DNA from: a virus
Strand: one strand, 5' to 3'
IMG/VR virus record: IMGVR_UViG_3300025009_000357
Coordinates: 1-25,335 of that record
DNA length: 25,335 nt
Shown here: in pieces, positions 16,027-23,100 of the stretch
Numbering within the stretch: the first letter of the stretch is position 1
Layout of the letters: each line of letters begins with the position of its first letter
Program-made: the position numbers and the translations under genes
The notes under the pieces: generated by a model
What the model saw: the letters and a program-made list of their open reading frames with translations, nothing else
What the model was told of the DNA's origin: nothing
Databases searched by the model: none

Positions 16027-16419
16027 TTAAAACGCTGAATACTTGACTGTTGGGTTGATGATTCTTACTTCGCCGTATTCAGTTGCAGATACGGTGTCCT
16101 CTGCAATAGCGCAAACCTTGTCGCCTGCCGTTGTGGTAGTGATAAGAACGCCTGCTGTGGATGGAGTAAGTTTATCTCCTCTAGTCCAACCTCCTGACCC
16201 TGCGAGTGCTAATGTGTAGCCTGATGTTTTGACTGTTACAGCTTCGCCTGCGGCGGCTGTAGCGACTTGCGTGAAACCAACAACCTCATCGGTTGCTGCG
16301 GTTGCAACAACGACATAATTATTCCCAGTGTCGTTTTTAACCGGAAGATATTGACCTAGCGTCGAGGCAGTTGCTCTGAATGAAGCCTCTGGTGTTTGAT
16401 GTACAGCTCCTGAACTCAT
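16027..16419 (-). CDS. Capsid decoration protein, DUF2190-like
   Basis: This 130-residue protein lies between protease/scaffold and major capsid genes, where decoration proteins are usually found. The sequence is Ala/Thr/Val/Gly-rich and beta-strand-like: YLPVKNDTGNNYVVVATAAT, then GEAVTVKTSGYTLALAGSGG, then WTRGDKLTPSTAGVLITTTT. The 'TSGYTLALAGSG-WTRGDKL' block is typical of DUF2190-type small capsid proteins. These stabilise the shell at trimer sites in related phages. Start at ATG 16419, leader CATAACCTAAACTTTT. Confidence 0.75.
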   Translation of the reverse strand: MSSGAVHQTPEASFRATASTLGQYLPVKNDTGNNYVVVATAATDEVVGFTQVATAAAGEAVTVKTSGYTLALAGSGGWTRGDKLTPSTAGVLITTTTAGDKVCAIAEDTVSATEYGEVRIINPTVKYSAF

Positions 16420-16444
16420 AAAAGTTTAGGTTATGAAATAAAAA

Positions 16445-17581
16445 TTATTGATTCTTGCTTGCTCTGACTTTCTTGTAGGCATCCTTGTAAGAGATTTTTT
16501 CAACCTCTGCTAACTTGGTAGCCTCAACATCGATTTGTTCTTCCTCGGAAAGCTCGACATCAGCACTTTTGCCGTGTCCTAATTCTGAAACATCTTCCTC
16601 TGAAAGAACTGTTGCAACTCCGATCAACTCTTTGAACTGACCATACTGTTCGTCTGAAAGAGTCTTCACGAAAGCCTCAACTTTCTCGACATTCGTTTTC
16701 GAGATTCCGACTTTGCCAACTTCGCCGAGAGTTACCTCTGCAACGCGTTCTGCCAATTGCTTTGTAGCTTTCTCTGCTTTCAATTCAGCGAGTTCCTTGC
16801 TAGTTTCAGCAAGTTTTAACTCTGCCGCTTGAACTGCATCAGGTGCTACTTCTTTCTCCTCAACTTTTTCTTCGACTTTCTCCTCTGGTTTTGCTTCGAC
16901 CTTCTCCTCGACCTTAGCAACGCCATCTTTTGCTTCTACTTGCTCATCCTCTGATAATTCAGCGAACATAGCTTTCAAAGTTGTAACATCTTCTGTTGTT
17001 ACCTTCTCTTTTGCGAGAAGACTGTCAGCATAAATACGGTATGCTTTCATACTTGAATTGTTAGGAAATAATAAAGTGTCTGGTTGATAATCTTTTAATG
17101 GCGCGTCTTCACTCAAGAAAGCCGGTTGCATCCCTTTGATGACCGGTCTGTTGGTGAGCGCAATCCCTCTCAATACATTCTTAATCGTACATTTCTTGCC
17201 ATCTTTTACAGTTTCAAAAGGTGAGTATTCAACGCTAAAATACTTGAAGACTTTTTGCGTCAACATCTCTTTTGCCTTCTCGGAATAATCTTTAAACTGT
17301 GCAAATAAAGACTTGCCTTCAACAGCAAGTTCTTTCACCCAAGCGTAAGCACCCTTCTCCGGCTCGTGTCCTACATCAATTCCAATCTCCACGCCAAGAA
17401 CATTAGCGTCGAAATTGTCTTTGAGTTCCTGCAATAGTTTCGGAGTAATCTCAAACTTGCCATAACGCCTGTCGTAATAAGTTCCGCATTTGAGGATCTC
17501 ATACTTATGGCTATCCAAATCAATCTTATCCTCGGCTAGAGTTATTGATGAAAGCACCCTTATAAGATTTTCACTGACCAT
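16445..17581 (-). CDS. Prohead protease with scaffold domain (Mu gpI-like)
   Basis: This 378-residue protein has an N-terminal protease domain like Mu gpI. Its signature includes IGIDVGHEPEKGAYAWVKEL (D69-x2-H72), FKYFSVEYSPFE (S120 region), and LRGIALTNRPVI (142-146). From about residue 195 on, the sequence is Glu/Lys/Val/Ala-rich with a VEEKVEAKPEEKVEEKVEEK run and long helices. That is the expected scaffold part, which is cut and removed as the head matures. In Mu, protease and scaffold are produced from one gene in a similar way. An internal start giving scaffold alone (e.g. Met178, SSMKAYRIYADS) is possible. Start at ATG 17581, leader AATCAAAAACAAA; 22 nt after a strong hairpin. Confidence 0.85.
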   Translation of the reverse strand: MVSENLIRVLSSITLAEDKIDLDSHKYEILKCGTYYDRRYGKFEITPKLLQELKDNFDANVLGVEIGIDVGHEPEKGAYAWVKELAVEGKSLFAQFKDYSEKAKEMLTQKVFKYFSVEYSPFETVKDGKKCTIKNVLRGIALTNRPVIKGMQPAFLSEDAPLKDYQPDTLLFPNNSSMKAYRIYADSLLAKEKVTTEDVTTLKAMFAELSEDEQVEAKDGVAKVEEKVEAKPEEKVEEKVEEKEVAPDAVQAAELKLAETSKELAELKAEKATKQLAERVAEVTLGEVGKVGISKTNVEKVEAFVKTLSDEQYGQFKELIGVATVLSEEDVSELGHGKSADVELSEEEQIDVEATKLAEVEKISYKDAYKKVRASKNQ

Positions 17582-17602
17582 TTTGTTTTTGATTTTAGCA
17601 AA

Positions 17603-17631
17603 TAGAGACCCGGAATTATTCCGAGCCTCTA
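17603..17631 (-). terminator. 13-bp hairpin whose triloop is the Com-like gene's stop codon
   Basis: In the leftward RNA, UAGAGGCUCGGAA (17631-17619) pairs along its whole length with UUCCGGGUCUCUA (17615-17603), with two G-U pairs. The loop is UAA, the stop codon of the Com-like gene. Only UUU follows the stem before GC, so it is a weak intrinsic terminator at best. A translational or RNA-processing element is as likely. Confidence 0.55.
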
Positions 17632-17762
17632 AGAGCTTCTTGGTCGAGTGTGTTTAACTTATTGATTTTTTTGCATCGACTACACTTCACTTCTATTATG
17701 CTCTTTTTTGCCAAAAAGCACAAGCACAAAAGTTTACCACACTTACACCGGAACTCACTCAA
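17616..17762 (-). CDS. com: Mu Com-like zinc-ribbon protein
   Basis: This 48-residue frame is too short to be obvious but is clearly of the Com type. It reads (TTG)SEFRCKCGKLL near the start, then IIEVKCSRCKKINKLN, matching Mu Com (a 'RCK..KLL' knuckle and a 'E-[IV]-[RK]-C-x-RC' knuckle). The four zinc ligands would be Cys6/Cys8 and Cys27/Cys30; the first knuckle has C-x-C instead of C-x2-C. In Mu, Com binds the mom mRNA and turns on its translation. No mom gene is seen here. The start is a TTG overlapping the upstream stop (TTGAGTGA), so translation is probably coupled to the membrane-protein gene. The stop codon is the loop of a strong hairpin, which could allow autoregulation. The start codon is less sure than the gene. 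Confidence 0.75.
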   Translation of the reverse strand: MSEFRCKCGKLLCLCFLAKKSIIEVKCSRCKKINKLNTLDQEALRGSE

Positions 17763-17973
17763 CGATTGTCGTGTTGTTAATAACCCATCGTGCAAAGTAG
17801 TGAATTGTTAAAGGCATTACGAACATCGCACCGATGATAGTCAAAGACGCTAGCAGATTGATTAAAGAGAACAGTGCCGTCCACAAGAACAAGTGCCAGT
17901 AGTTACCGTTATACTGTAACTTGGCTACGCGAGGGGCTTTGACTTCGCGCGATTGGTGGTTTTGTGCCTCCAT
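17755..17973 (-). CDS. Small membrane protein
   Basis: This 72-residue protein has a basic N-terminus (MEAQNHQSREVKAPRVAK) and two hydrophobic segments (about 26-46, WHLFLWTALFSLINLLASL, and about 47-63, IIGAMFVMPLTIHYFA). The ending, ARWVINNTTIVE, faintly recalls DUF898 proteins. The frame's earlier ATG at 18036 would overlap the upstream gene more. The ATG at 17973 has the leader TTAACACCAAAAAA and overlaps it by 49 nt. A holin would have a similar size, but the site between portal and protease is not usual for lysis genes. The function is unknown. Confidence 0.65.
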   Translation of the reverse strand: MEAQNHQSREVKAPRVAKLQYNGNYWHLFLWTALFSLINLLASLTIIGAMFVMPLTIHYFARWVINNTTIVE

Positions 17974-18290
17974 TTTTTTGGTGTTAAGGATGAAATCTGT
18001 ACTAATATATCCGAATAAGGAACTGATACACGACACGACTTCCCTTCGCCTATATCCGCATCACACATCACATGAAGTACATCCGTATGCTGTTGCCTGC
18101 CGTTCATTATCTTGAGTTCCTTCTTGTAGAATTTATGGAACTTCGACTGGTCACTATTGCCACACTCGCAAACGAAAATCTTGCCTCCCTTGGTCTTCTC
18201 ACCTGTCGTCATATTCTCAATGTCAGGAATTATAATCTTAATCCCTACGCACTTCGGAATGAGCATATTGTATTGAGTTTCTTTAGTCAT
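17925..18290 (-). CDS. Hypothetical protein with cysteine pairs, zinc-ribbon-like
   Basis: This 121-residue protein starts at ATG 18290 (MTKETQYNMLIPKCVG), with leader AATAAAAAAAACACAC. The frame is open further upstream, but that region is inside the portal-MuF gene and lacks this leader. Residues 42-45 (VCECG) and a later pair (VMCDADIGEGKSC) suggest a metal-binding ribbon. Basic helices lie between them (KFHKFYKKELKIMNGRQQH). I recognise no family. It could bind nucleic acid. It is the first of three small overlapping genes between the portal and protease genes. Confidence 0.6.
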   Translation of the reverse strand: MTKETQYNMLIPKCVGIKIIIPDIENMTTGEKTKGGKIFVCECGNSDQSKFHKFYKKELKIMNGRQQHTDVLHVMCDADIGEGKSCRVSVPYSDILVQISSLTPKKWRHKTTNRAKSKPLA

Positions 18291-18306
18291 GTGTGTTTTT
18301 TTTATT

Positions 18307-20790
18307 TTAAATTTTACCGTCATCAATTGCTTGTTGCGCTCTGCTATCCTTTGTAATCTGTGGAGATTTAAGAGGCGCGGCAGAGTTCTGCTGTGGTACA
18401 TCGCCAACCGTATCAAAGTGCGCTTGTATCGAACTTGGGATGCCTTTAATCGCTGGCAGATTAGCATCCGTCTTGAGTATCGTTACCCACTCGCCTCGGC
18501 AATTGTCGTGAACCATAGACATATTCGCAAACGGATCATTCTTGTCTATTATCCTACCGTCAAGGCTCAAGCACATATCGCAAGTCTTCTCATCTAAAAT
18601 CTCACTTCTCTGCAACGCATAAATCTCTCCATCAAAATAACCAATTGAGATACTCCTTCCGGTATTATAAGCATCCCCGATTAGGCTTCCGGCTATATGG
18701 CTATTTGCAACCGATACCGCCGAATCGAACACATCTTTCGCCGCGTCTATTGCCACAATCGCACCGACTCCGGTCGTAAGGCTTGAGGCTATGCTCGATT
18801 TCACCGCCTGTGTTGCGGCTACGCTTCTCTCATCGACATAAGTATCAACCTTTAATTTTACAATCTCTTGCTCAAGAGGTGATGGTGCTGGCGCTAACTG
18901 GTCAATCTCACCTGCGAGTTGTTCTTTGCCGAAAGCAATTGCGGCTGTGGCTTCGGTCAGGAGTTCCTGTCGTAATTCCGTAGCAATCGTATCAGTGATA
19001 TTGCGTACAGCCTGCAAATTGCCTCCATTAACTGCAACCTCAATCTGTCTAAATAGCGCTTCCTTCTGTTGAGCCGTGTACTTATCTAGAATGTTTCGTA
19101 CTTTTTGATCGTGTGTATTCCAAAATTCCTCTTGTTCTGCGAATGCCACTCTCAACTCGCAATCTGTTAACGGTCTGCTGTTCTTGTAATTTGAGCTTTT
19201 TTTTTCTGCCATCTTCTTTTTCTCGGTATTGACATCAGCAACCGGAGGTACTCTGCCAACCTTCTTGTTTAATCCCTCAACAATCGCATCAATGTTAGCC
19301 TCTGGCAATAACGGGAACGCTGAATTGATAACCGCCTTCGCGTTTTCTATTGGCAATCTACCCTGCAAGATGAAGTCAATTATTGTCAATAATCCTTGTA
19401 CTTGCGCACCATTCAATGCGCTCGCCTGTACATCTGCACCATTCGCAATCTCTTGAGATGCACTTGGCTTATTATCTGGTATTTCCTTCTCTCCTTCTTT
19501 TGGCTTCTCGATTACGGATGGCTCAACTACATCCGTCGCTAGGTCTTCTTCTGTAAGTTTCGGTAGTCTGAACTGGTCATGCGTCCATATCTTCATTTTG
19601 TCGTTATTCACTACCAAGCCTGTATTGATTAGCTTCTCAAGTGCCGCCGACATCTCGGTATAATCTATTTGACCAACATCGCTAAACAAGAACTTCGGAT
19701 AATGCTTTTGTTCACCATAGTTCCTATCGATTAAATCCTTAATCATCTGCTGATTGATAACGCTTGCGATATACTTCGCCTTTGCGCGTAATGAAAGCGT
19801 AAAGAAGTCCGTCTGGTCAACACTCAACGCGTATGAACCGCTTGTTTGTGAACCGAGGTCTATGAATTGCGCGAGTACATTCGTGGCAATCATTCTATTG
19901 TGATGGCTCACCTGCTCTGCCATCGTACTACCCTTGCCGTCATTCCCGACCTGCAAGAACTCGAACTGCCATTCTGTATTAGGTGCGATTATGTAAGATT
20001 TCTCATTAAGCGTAAACTGTTGAGCCATCGTTTCAGCGTCATCCATGTCAACTTCCTTGTGTCCGACCGGAGGCTTAACCACTAACACACCAGCACCACG
20101 CTCTGATTTTATTGCATCAATCTTGTACAGCTGATCCTTGTAAGTCCAATGCTTATAAGCCGAGCGCAAAATAGACATACCGTCATAGTTGTCACCCTGC
20201 TGATTATTCACGAACAAAACCAACTTCTCCATTGGAATTTCAGGCGATGCTGTCTTGACTGGTACGCCATTGTATTCACTTGCCGGAAGGTATTGCGTAA
20301 CTCCTCTTGTTGTCTTGTCGCTATCCATCTCCCATTTCGCGTGCGCTGTAGGTACGCGTGAAGCCAGCTTGTCGAAGACTATCTTGCCATCCCTATAACC
20401 GTAAATCTTTTCAAAATAATAAAATCCATACGGCAAATAATCAAGCGCCTCGCTTGTAAAAGCATCATTATCAAGATACTCGAAAAGACACTCTCGGATA
20501 AATGCAGTCATACCTTTCGAGTCCGCCGCGTCATCTTCCGGTGGTACGATATTCCTTTCGGTTGCTAATATCGGATATTTAATCGCGTCAACCGTGGCGC
20601 GTATCATAGCATCTGTTCGCAACATCTCGTCATAAATAATTACACCTCTCGAATTATTGAAATCAGTATTGAAATCCTGCGCTATATAACCGCCATAAAT
20701 CTTTGTTCCTGACGCACCTATCTCCTCACCGACTTTGATTCGTACTGTCTTCTCTGCAAATAATCTCTTGATGTTCTGAAGTAATCCCAT
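18307..20790 (-). CDS. Portal protein fused to Mu gpF-like head morphogenesis protein
   Basis: This 827-residue protein joins two proteins that are separate in Mu. Residues 1-480 are a DUF935/Mu gp29-like portal: LRTDAMIRATVDAIKYPILA, LDYLPYGFYYFEKIY, VLFVNNQQGDNYDGMSILRS, TVELAKAIIDL-type clips and VGQIDYTEMSAALEKL. Residues about 527-790 are a MuF/SPP1 gp7-like minor head domain. Its zinc-type signature is EKTCDMCLSLDGRII then VHDNCRGEW (Cys737, Cys740, His761, Cys764). The linker holds Met527 (19212), with A-rich leader GAGAAAAAGAAG, followed by a run of nine A (19197-19205). A separate 301-residue MuF could therefore be made. The portal forms the DNA channel; MuF proteins are packed or help connect. 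Start at ATG 20790, leader TTAAAAACAAAAGAT. Confidence 0.85.
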   Translation of the reverse strand: MGLLQNIKRLFAEKTVRIKVGEEIGASGTKIYGGYIAQDFNTDFNNSRGVIIYDEMLRTDAMIRATVDAIKYPILATERNIVPPEDDAADSKGMTAFIRECLFEYLDNDAFTSEALDYLPYGFYYFEKIYGYRDGKIVFDKLASRVPTAHAKWEMDSDKTTRGVTQYLPASEYNGVPVKTASPEIPMEKLVLFVNNQQGDNYDGMSILRSAYKHWTYKDQLYKIDAIKSERGAGVLVVKPPVGHKEVDMDDAETMAQQFTLNEKSYIIAPNTEWQFEFLQVGNDGKGSTMAEQVSHHNRMIATNVLAQFIDLGSQTSGSYALSVDQTDFFTLSLRAKAKYIASVINQQMIKDLIDRNYGEQKHYPKFLFSDVGQIDYTEMSAALEKLINTGLVVNNDKMKIWTHDQFRLPKLTEEDLATDVVEPSVIEKPKEGEKEIPDNKPSASQEIANGADVQASALNGAQVQGLLTIIDFILQGRLPIENAKAVINSAFPLLPEANIDAIVEGLNKKVGRVPPVADVNTEKKKMAEKKSSNYKNSRPLTDCELRVAFAEQEEFWNTHDQKVRNILDKYTAQQKEALFRQIEVAVNGGNLQAVRNITDTIATELRQELLTEATAAIAFGKEQLAGEIDQLAPAPSPLEQEIVKLKVDTYVDERSVAATQAVKSSIASSLTTGVGAIVAIDAAKDVFDSAVSVANSHIAGSLIGDAYNTGRSISIGYFDGEIYALQRSEILDEKTCDMCLSLDGRIIDKNDPFANMSMVHDNCRGEWVTILKTDANLPAIKGIPSSIQAHFDTVGDVPQQNSAAPLKSPQITKDSRAQQAIDDGKI
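19197..19205 (-). repeat. A9 homopolymer just after the internal Met of portal-MuF
   Basis: The minus strand reads ATGGCAG then nine A then GC, coding MAEKKSS. Nine As is long enough for RNA polymerase or ribosome slippage in many bacteria. Confidence 0.6.
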
Positions 20791-20801
20791 ATCTTTTGTT
20801 T

Positions 20802-22271
20802 TTAAAATTTTTTGTTTCTGATATTGCCGAAGATAGTCGCCTGCCTTTCGGTATTTAAGCGCCTATTTGAACCGGACTCATCGAGCATCTGCATAGCATA
20901 AAAAAACGCATCAGCCGTGTCGTCATGCTCACCGTTCGGGAATGTAATAAGTTCGTCATAGAGCGTCTGATGTGATGGTAGAAATTTGACCTTACCTGCT
21001 TCGACTAACGGCTCAACATAACTCGACCTTGTAATCTTGTCCTTGCTTCTCGGATTCAACTCTAGCAATCTCATCTCTCCGCTTGCGCGTGACATATCGT
21101 ATAACGCGCGCTGATTCATTACGCACTCAATTCCACATAAGCTCGGATTCCATCTATCGTATACCTCTTTGATTATACTTGTTTGCTTATCAATCGTCAA
21201 TCGAATCGCCAAAGATTCAAGCACATATCGGAGTTGCGTTCTCGTGTCTAATCCCATTACGCAAATACCCATAGCGTCAGCGGAAGCTCGCTCTGAAGCG
21301 TTCGGGTCAACAGCCATAACAACTCTGAACCATTGTTGCCAGTTCGCCGGTAGTTGGCTTTGTTCGTAATAATTCTTCTCAATCCATTCGCGCTTATATC
21401 TTGAAGTCGCATCATCAATCGGATTATTCATGTACTCTTGATTAAACTTCGCCGTGCCTATCGCCTCGCGCTCTGCGATTAGCTTCTCTCTTGTAAACTT
21501 GCCTTTCCATAACGGCTCATCGACTAGAATATCACCACCGTTTTTTGTTGCGGTCTTGAATATACCTCCGAACTTTTTATAAAATTTAAGCACTTCAACC
21601 TCTGGGTGTATCACCGTGCCAATCCATTTCACGAATCCTTTCTCGAAATCCCTTGAAGGATAGATAACGCCATAAAACCAGTTGTGCAATTTCTCTCGGC
21701 GGTCAGGACTTCTTACTTGATCGTCTTCTTCTATATCGTCAAGAATAATTTTAGAAGGTCTTTTGTTTTTGATGTTCACGCCTCTACCCTTGCACGCACC
21801 ACGAGCCACGACATTCACGCCGTTGTTAGTTTCAAAATGTGTATTAGTCCATTTCCTACTCTCGGAATTAGTAGCCGGAACGAGGTCGCCATATACACTA
21901 CGAAGCAACTCGTTATTCTCCAGCTCCATCTTAATTGACTCAAAATGCTTCTGTGCATCTCCGAGTGTATTGCCGACATAAAGTATAACAGGCTCAAGCG
22001 AGTACACGATGTCGTGGATTGTATCAATCTTCTCCCAAGTCGTTTTACCGTGCGCTCTGGGAAAGATAATTGCGCTATCCTTGCGCCTGCCAAGCTCCTC
22101 TGTAAGTTCACTATGACATTCCTCTGTGAATCCTTGAAGTATATGCGGAAAGAAATACATACCGAAAAGAGGCAACATCTGTTTCGGTTTTAGCGTAGAA
22201 AGAACCCATGCCTTTTGCTCAAGCTCTGGTATTTTCTTGAGGTCTTCAAGCCACTGGTTGAATTGAATCAT
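20802..22271 (-). CDS. terL: Terminase large subunit
   Basis: This 489-residue protein is the packaging ATPase and nuclease. It has a Walker A variant, PRAHGKT (residues 71-77), and a Walker B, ILDDIEEDD (about 176-184). It has an RNase H-like nuclease with AVDPNA (D322), GIECVMN (E382) and HDDTADAFF (about 449-456). These motifs are in the usual order and spacing. The start is set at ATG 22271 (MIQFNQWLEDLKK). A longer frame goes back to 22343, but its first 24 residues lie inside the small terminase gene in another frame and look like shadow coding. The gene then overlaps the small subunit gene by 26 nt. Leader CCAAAAAATACACAG. The portal follows 11 nt downstream. Confidence 0.9.
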   Translation of the reverse strand: MIQFNQWLEDLKKIPELEQKAWVLSTLKPKQMLPLFGMYFFPHILQGFTEECHSELTEELGRRKDSAIIFPRAHGKTTWEKIDTIHDIVYSLEPVILYVGNTLGDAQKHFESIKMELENNELLRSVYGDLVPATNSESRKWTNTHFETNNGVNVVARGACKGRGVNIKNKRPSKIILDDIEEDDQVRSPDRREKLHNWFYGVIYPSRDFEKGFVKWIGTVIHPEVEVLKFYKKFGGIFKTATKNGGDILVDEPLWKGKFTREKLIAEREAIGTAKFNQEYMNNPIDDATSRYKREWIEKNYYEQSQLPANWQQWFRVVMAVDPNASERASADAMGICVMGLDTRTQLRYVLESLAIRLTIDKQTSIIKEVYDRWNPSLCGIECVMNQRALYDMSRASGEMRLLELNPRSKDKITRSSYVEPLVEAGKVKFLPSHQTLYDELITFPNGEHDDTADAFFYAMQMLDESGSNRRLNTERQATIFGNIRNKKF

Positions 22272-22584
22272 CTGTGTATTTTTTGGCGAGTTTGATAGCA
22301 ATCTCCGAATAAAGAATAGGCTTCCCTTCCTCACCGCCGTCAAGTCCTATGCTCTGCCTAGCCTTTCCGAAGATTTGTTCAAGCACAAACTTCAAGAGAT
22401 CCGATTTATCAAGAGATTGGTCTTTAGCGGCTTGCACAAGTTTATTCACTTCTTCCTGCGAAACATAGTCAATAAACCTAACCTTGCTCAAACTTCCTTT
22501 CGGTCTTCCAGCACCTTCCCTAATGCCTCCGCGTCTTTCCTTGACTTGTTTTGATTTTATTTGATTTTTTTTCAAAATAGCCAT
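22246..22584 (-). CDS. terS: Terminase small subunit-like DNA-binding protein
   Basis: This 112-residue protein starts MAILKKNQIKSKQVKERRGG and carries the GIREGAGRPKGSLSK block, a basic arm common in phage small terminase subunits. A helical middle follows (VNKLVQAAKDQSLDKSDLLK and FVLEQIFGKARQ). The protein probably recognises phage DNA and loads the large subunit, whose gene overlaps its 3' end. It is the first gene of the leftward operon, about 15 nt after the predicted transcription start. It is small but has the right size and place. Confidence 0.75.
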   Translation of the reverse strand: MAILKKNQIKSKQVKERRGGIREGAGRPKGSLSKVRFIDYVSQEEVNKLVQAAKDQSLDKSDLLKFVLEQIFGKARQSIGLDGGEEGKPILYSEIAIKLAKKYTDDSIQPVA

Positions 22585-22605
22585 AGTGTTTTTATTTCAT
22601 GCTTA

Positions 22606-22634
22606 ATTGTAAATCATCTCGCCACGATTAGCAA
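22606..22634 (-). promoter_or_regulatory. Predicted promoter of the leftward late operon
   Basis: On the minus strand, TTGCTA (22634-22629) and TACAAT (22611-22606) are 17 bp apart. They match the sigma-70 boxes at 4 of 6 and 5 of 6 bases. Transcription would start near 22599, about 15 nt before terS. Confidence 0.5.
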
Positions 22635-22698
22635 GTTTGTAACTCTCGCGCCCTGTGAGGATAGAGAGGACGGAAACGAAGTAATGTTATCTAGTTAT

Positions 22699-22712
22699 GG
22701 CTTAAGTAAGCC
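22699..22712. repeat. Short dyad GGCTTA-AG-TAAGCC
   Basis: Six-base perfect arms around a 2-base centre, lying between the two operons. It is compact enough to be a repressor half-site pair, but short enough to be chance. Confidence 0.3.
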
Positions 22713-22768
22713 TTCAAGCGGTTCTACCCTTGTTTGTAAATACATTATCTTGTTGGCGTTATAATGTT

Positions 22769-22799
22769 TGTGACACATAGTTGGCAAGTTGGTGTCACA
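22769..22799. promoter_or_regulatory. Spaced palindrome TGTGACAC-N15-GTGTCACA, candidate operator
   Basis: Perfect 8-bp arms separated by 15 bp. The left arm begins 3 bp after a TATAAT hexamer (22760-22765). It has the form of a dimeric regulator site for early-late control, or of a 5' RNA hairpin. Confidence 0.45.
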
Positions 22800-22805
22800 G
22801 ACTCG

Positions 22806-22842
22806 ACGGTTATTCCAACGGTGATTCCAAAGTTAAAACGGT
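22806..22842. repeat. ACGGT direct repeats upstream of the early promoter
   Basis: ACGGT occurs at 22806, 22818 and 22838. The last two extend to ACGGTGA and are 20 bp apart, about two helical turns. ATTCCAA also occurs twice here. The cluster ends 16 bp before the predicted -35 box, so it could be an activator site or short iterons. Confidence 0.4.
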
Positions 22843-22858
22843 GAAAGTAAATAAAGAC

Positions 22859-22887
22859 TTTACTTTTGGTTTTGTATGGTCTATACT
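22859..22887 (+). promoter_or_regulatory. Predicted promoter of the rightward early operon
   Basis: TTTACT (22859-22864) and TATACT (22882-22887) are 17 bp apart, matching sigma-70 boxes at 4 of 6 and 5 of 6. A start near 22894 would leave a 33-nt leader before the ATG at 22927. Confidence 0.4.
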
Positions 22888-22926
22888 CCTGTCGTACATC
22901 CAATTTAGTTTTACTTTACCTAACCT

Positions 22927-23100
22927 ATGGAATCAACCCTTCCGACACGCACAGAAATACTCACGGCTCTTACTTTCTATTACGAGCAAGGAGATTTGTC
23001 GTTTATAGAAACGGTAAATAACATTAGTTATGGATATAAAGTAGAAATGAAAAGGAACTATACTAAACCTAACCAAACCAACAATGACCAACGAGAATAG
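22927..23100 (+). CDS. Small early protein of 57 residues
   Basis: This frame starts at an ATG right after CTTTACCTAACCT, which carries the TAACC leader motif of other genes here. It reads MESTLPTRTEILTALTFYYE at the N-terminus and ends in a polar Asn/Gln/Lys tail (NYTKPNQTNNDQRE). The stop lies 17 nt inside the next gene, so the two are probably coupled. It is the first gene after the predicted early promoter, a common place for a small regulator, but there is no recognisable helix-turn-helix. Function unknown. Confidence 0.55.
   Translation: MESTLPTRTEILTALTFYYEQGDLSFIETVNNISYGYKVEMKRNYTKPNQTNNDQRE

Larger units (their letters stand above)
22585..22926. other. Divergent control region without a supported gene
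   Basis: This 342-nt stretch separates the leftward and rightward operons. It holds the two predicted promoters, a short GGCTTA-AG-TAAGCC dyad, a long spaced palindrome and a set of ACGGT direct repeats, each listed separately. Frames crossing it are short and lack codon or leader support. It could also include the replication origin, but no clear AT-rich unwinding element or iteron array beyond the short repeats was found. Confidence 0.6.

Noticed and set aside
17755-17973. Holin assignment for the small membrane protein
   Set aside because: Size and two membrane segments would fit, but no endolysin or spanin is nearby and the site is inside the head module.
18291-18467. Longer start for the zinc-ribbon-like gene
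   Set aside because: The extension is inside the portal-MuF gene. The ATG at 18290 follows the AAAACACAC leader seen at other genes.
22272-22343. Longer start for the large terminase
   Set aside because: The extra 24 residues come from a second frame inside the small terminase gene and show no family resemblance; the ATG at 22271 has an A-rich leader.
22760-22765. TATAAT as the early promoter -10 box
   Set aside because: No -35 hexamer is found at 16-18 bp; the best TTG match is 20 bp away. The pair at 22859-22887 is better spaced.
22781-23008. 75-codon rightward frame in the control region
   Set aside because: It crosses the repeats and predicted promoter and lacks a TAACC or A-rich leader. 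The overlapping frame at 22927-23100 has a better leader and placement.
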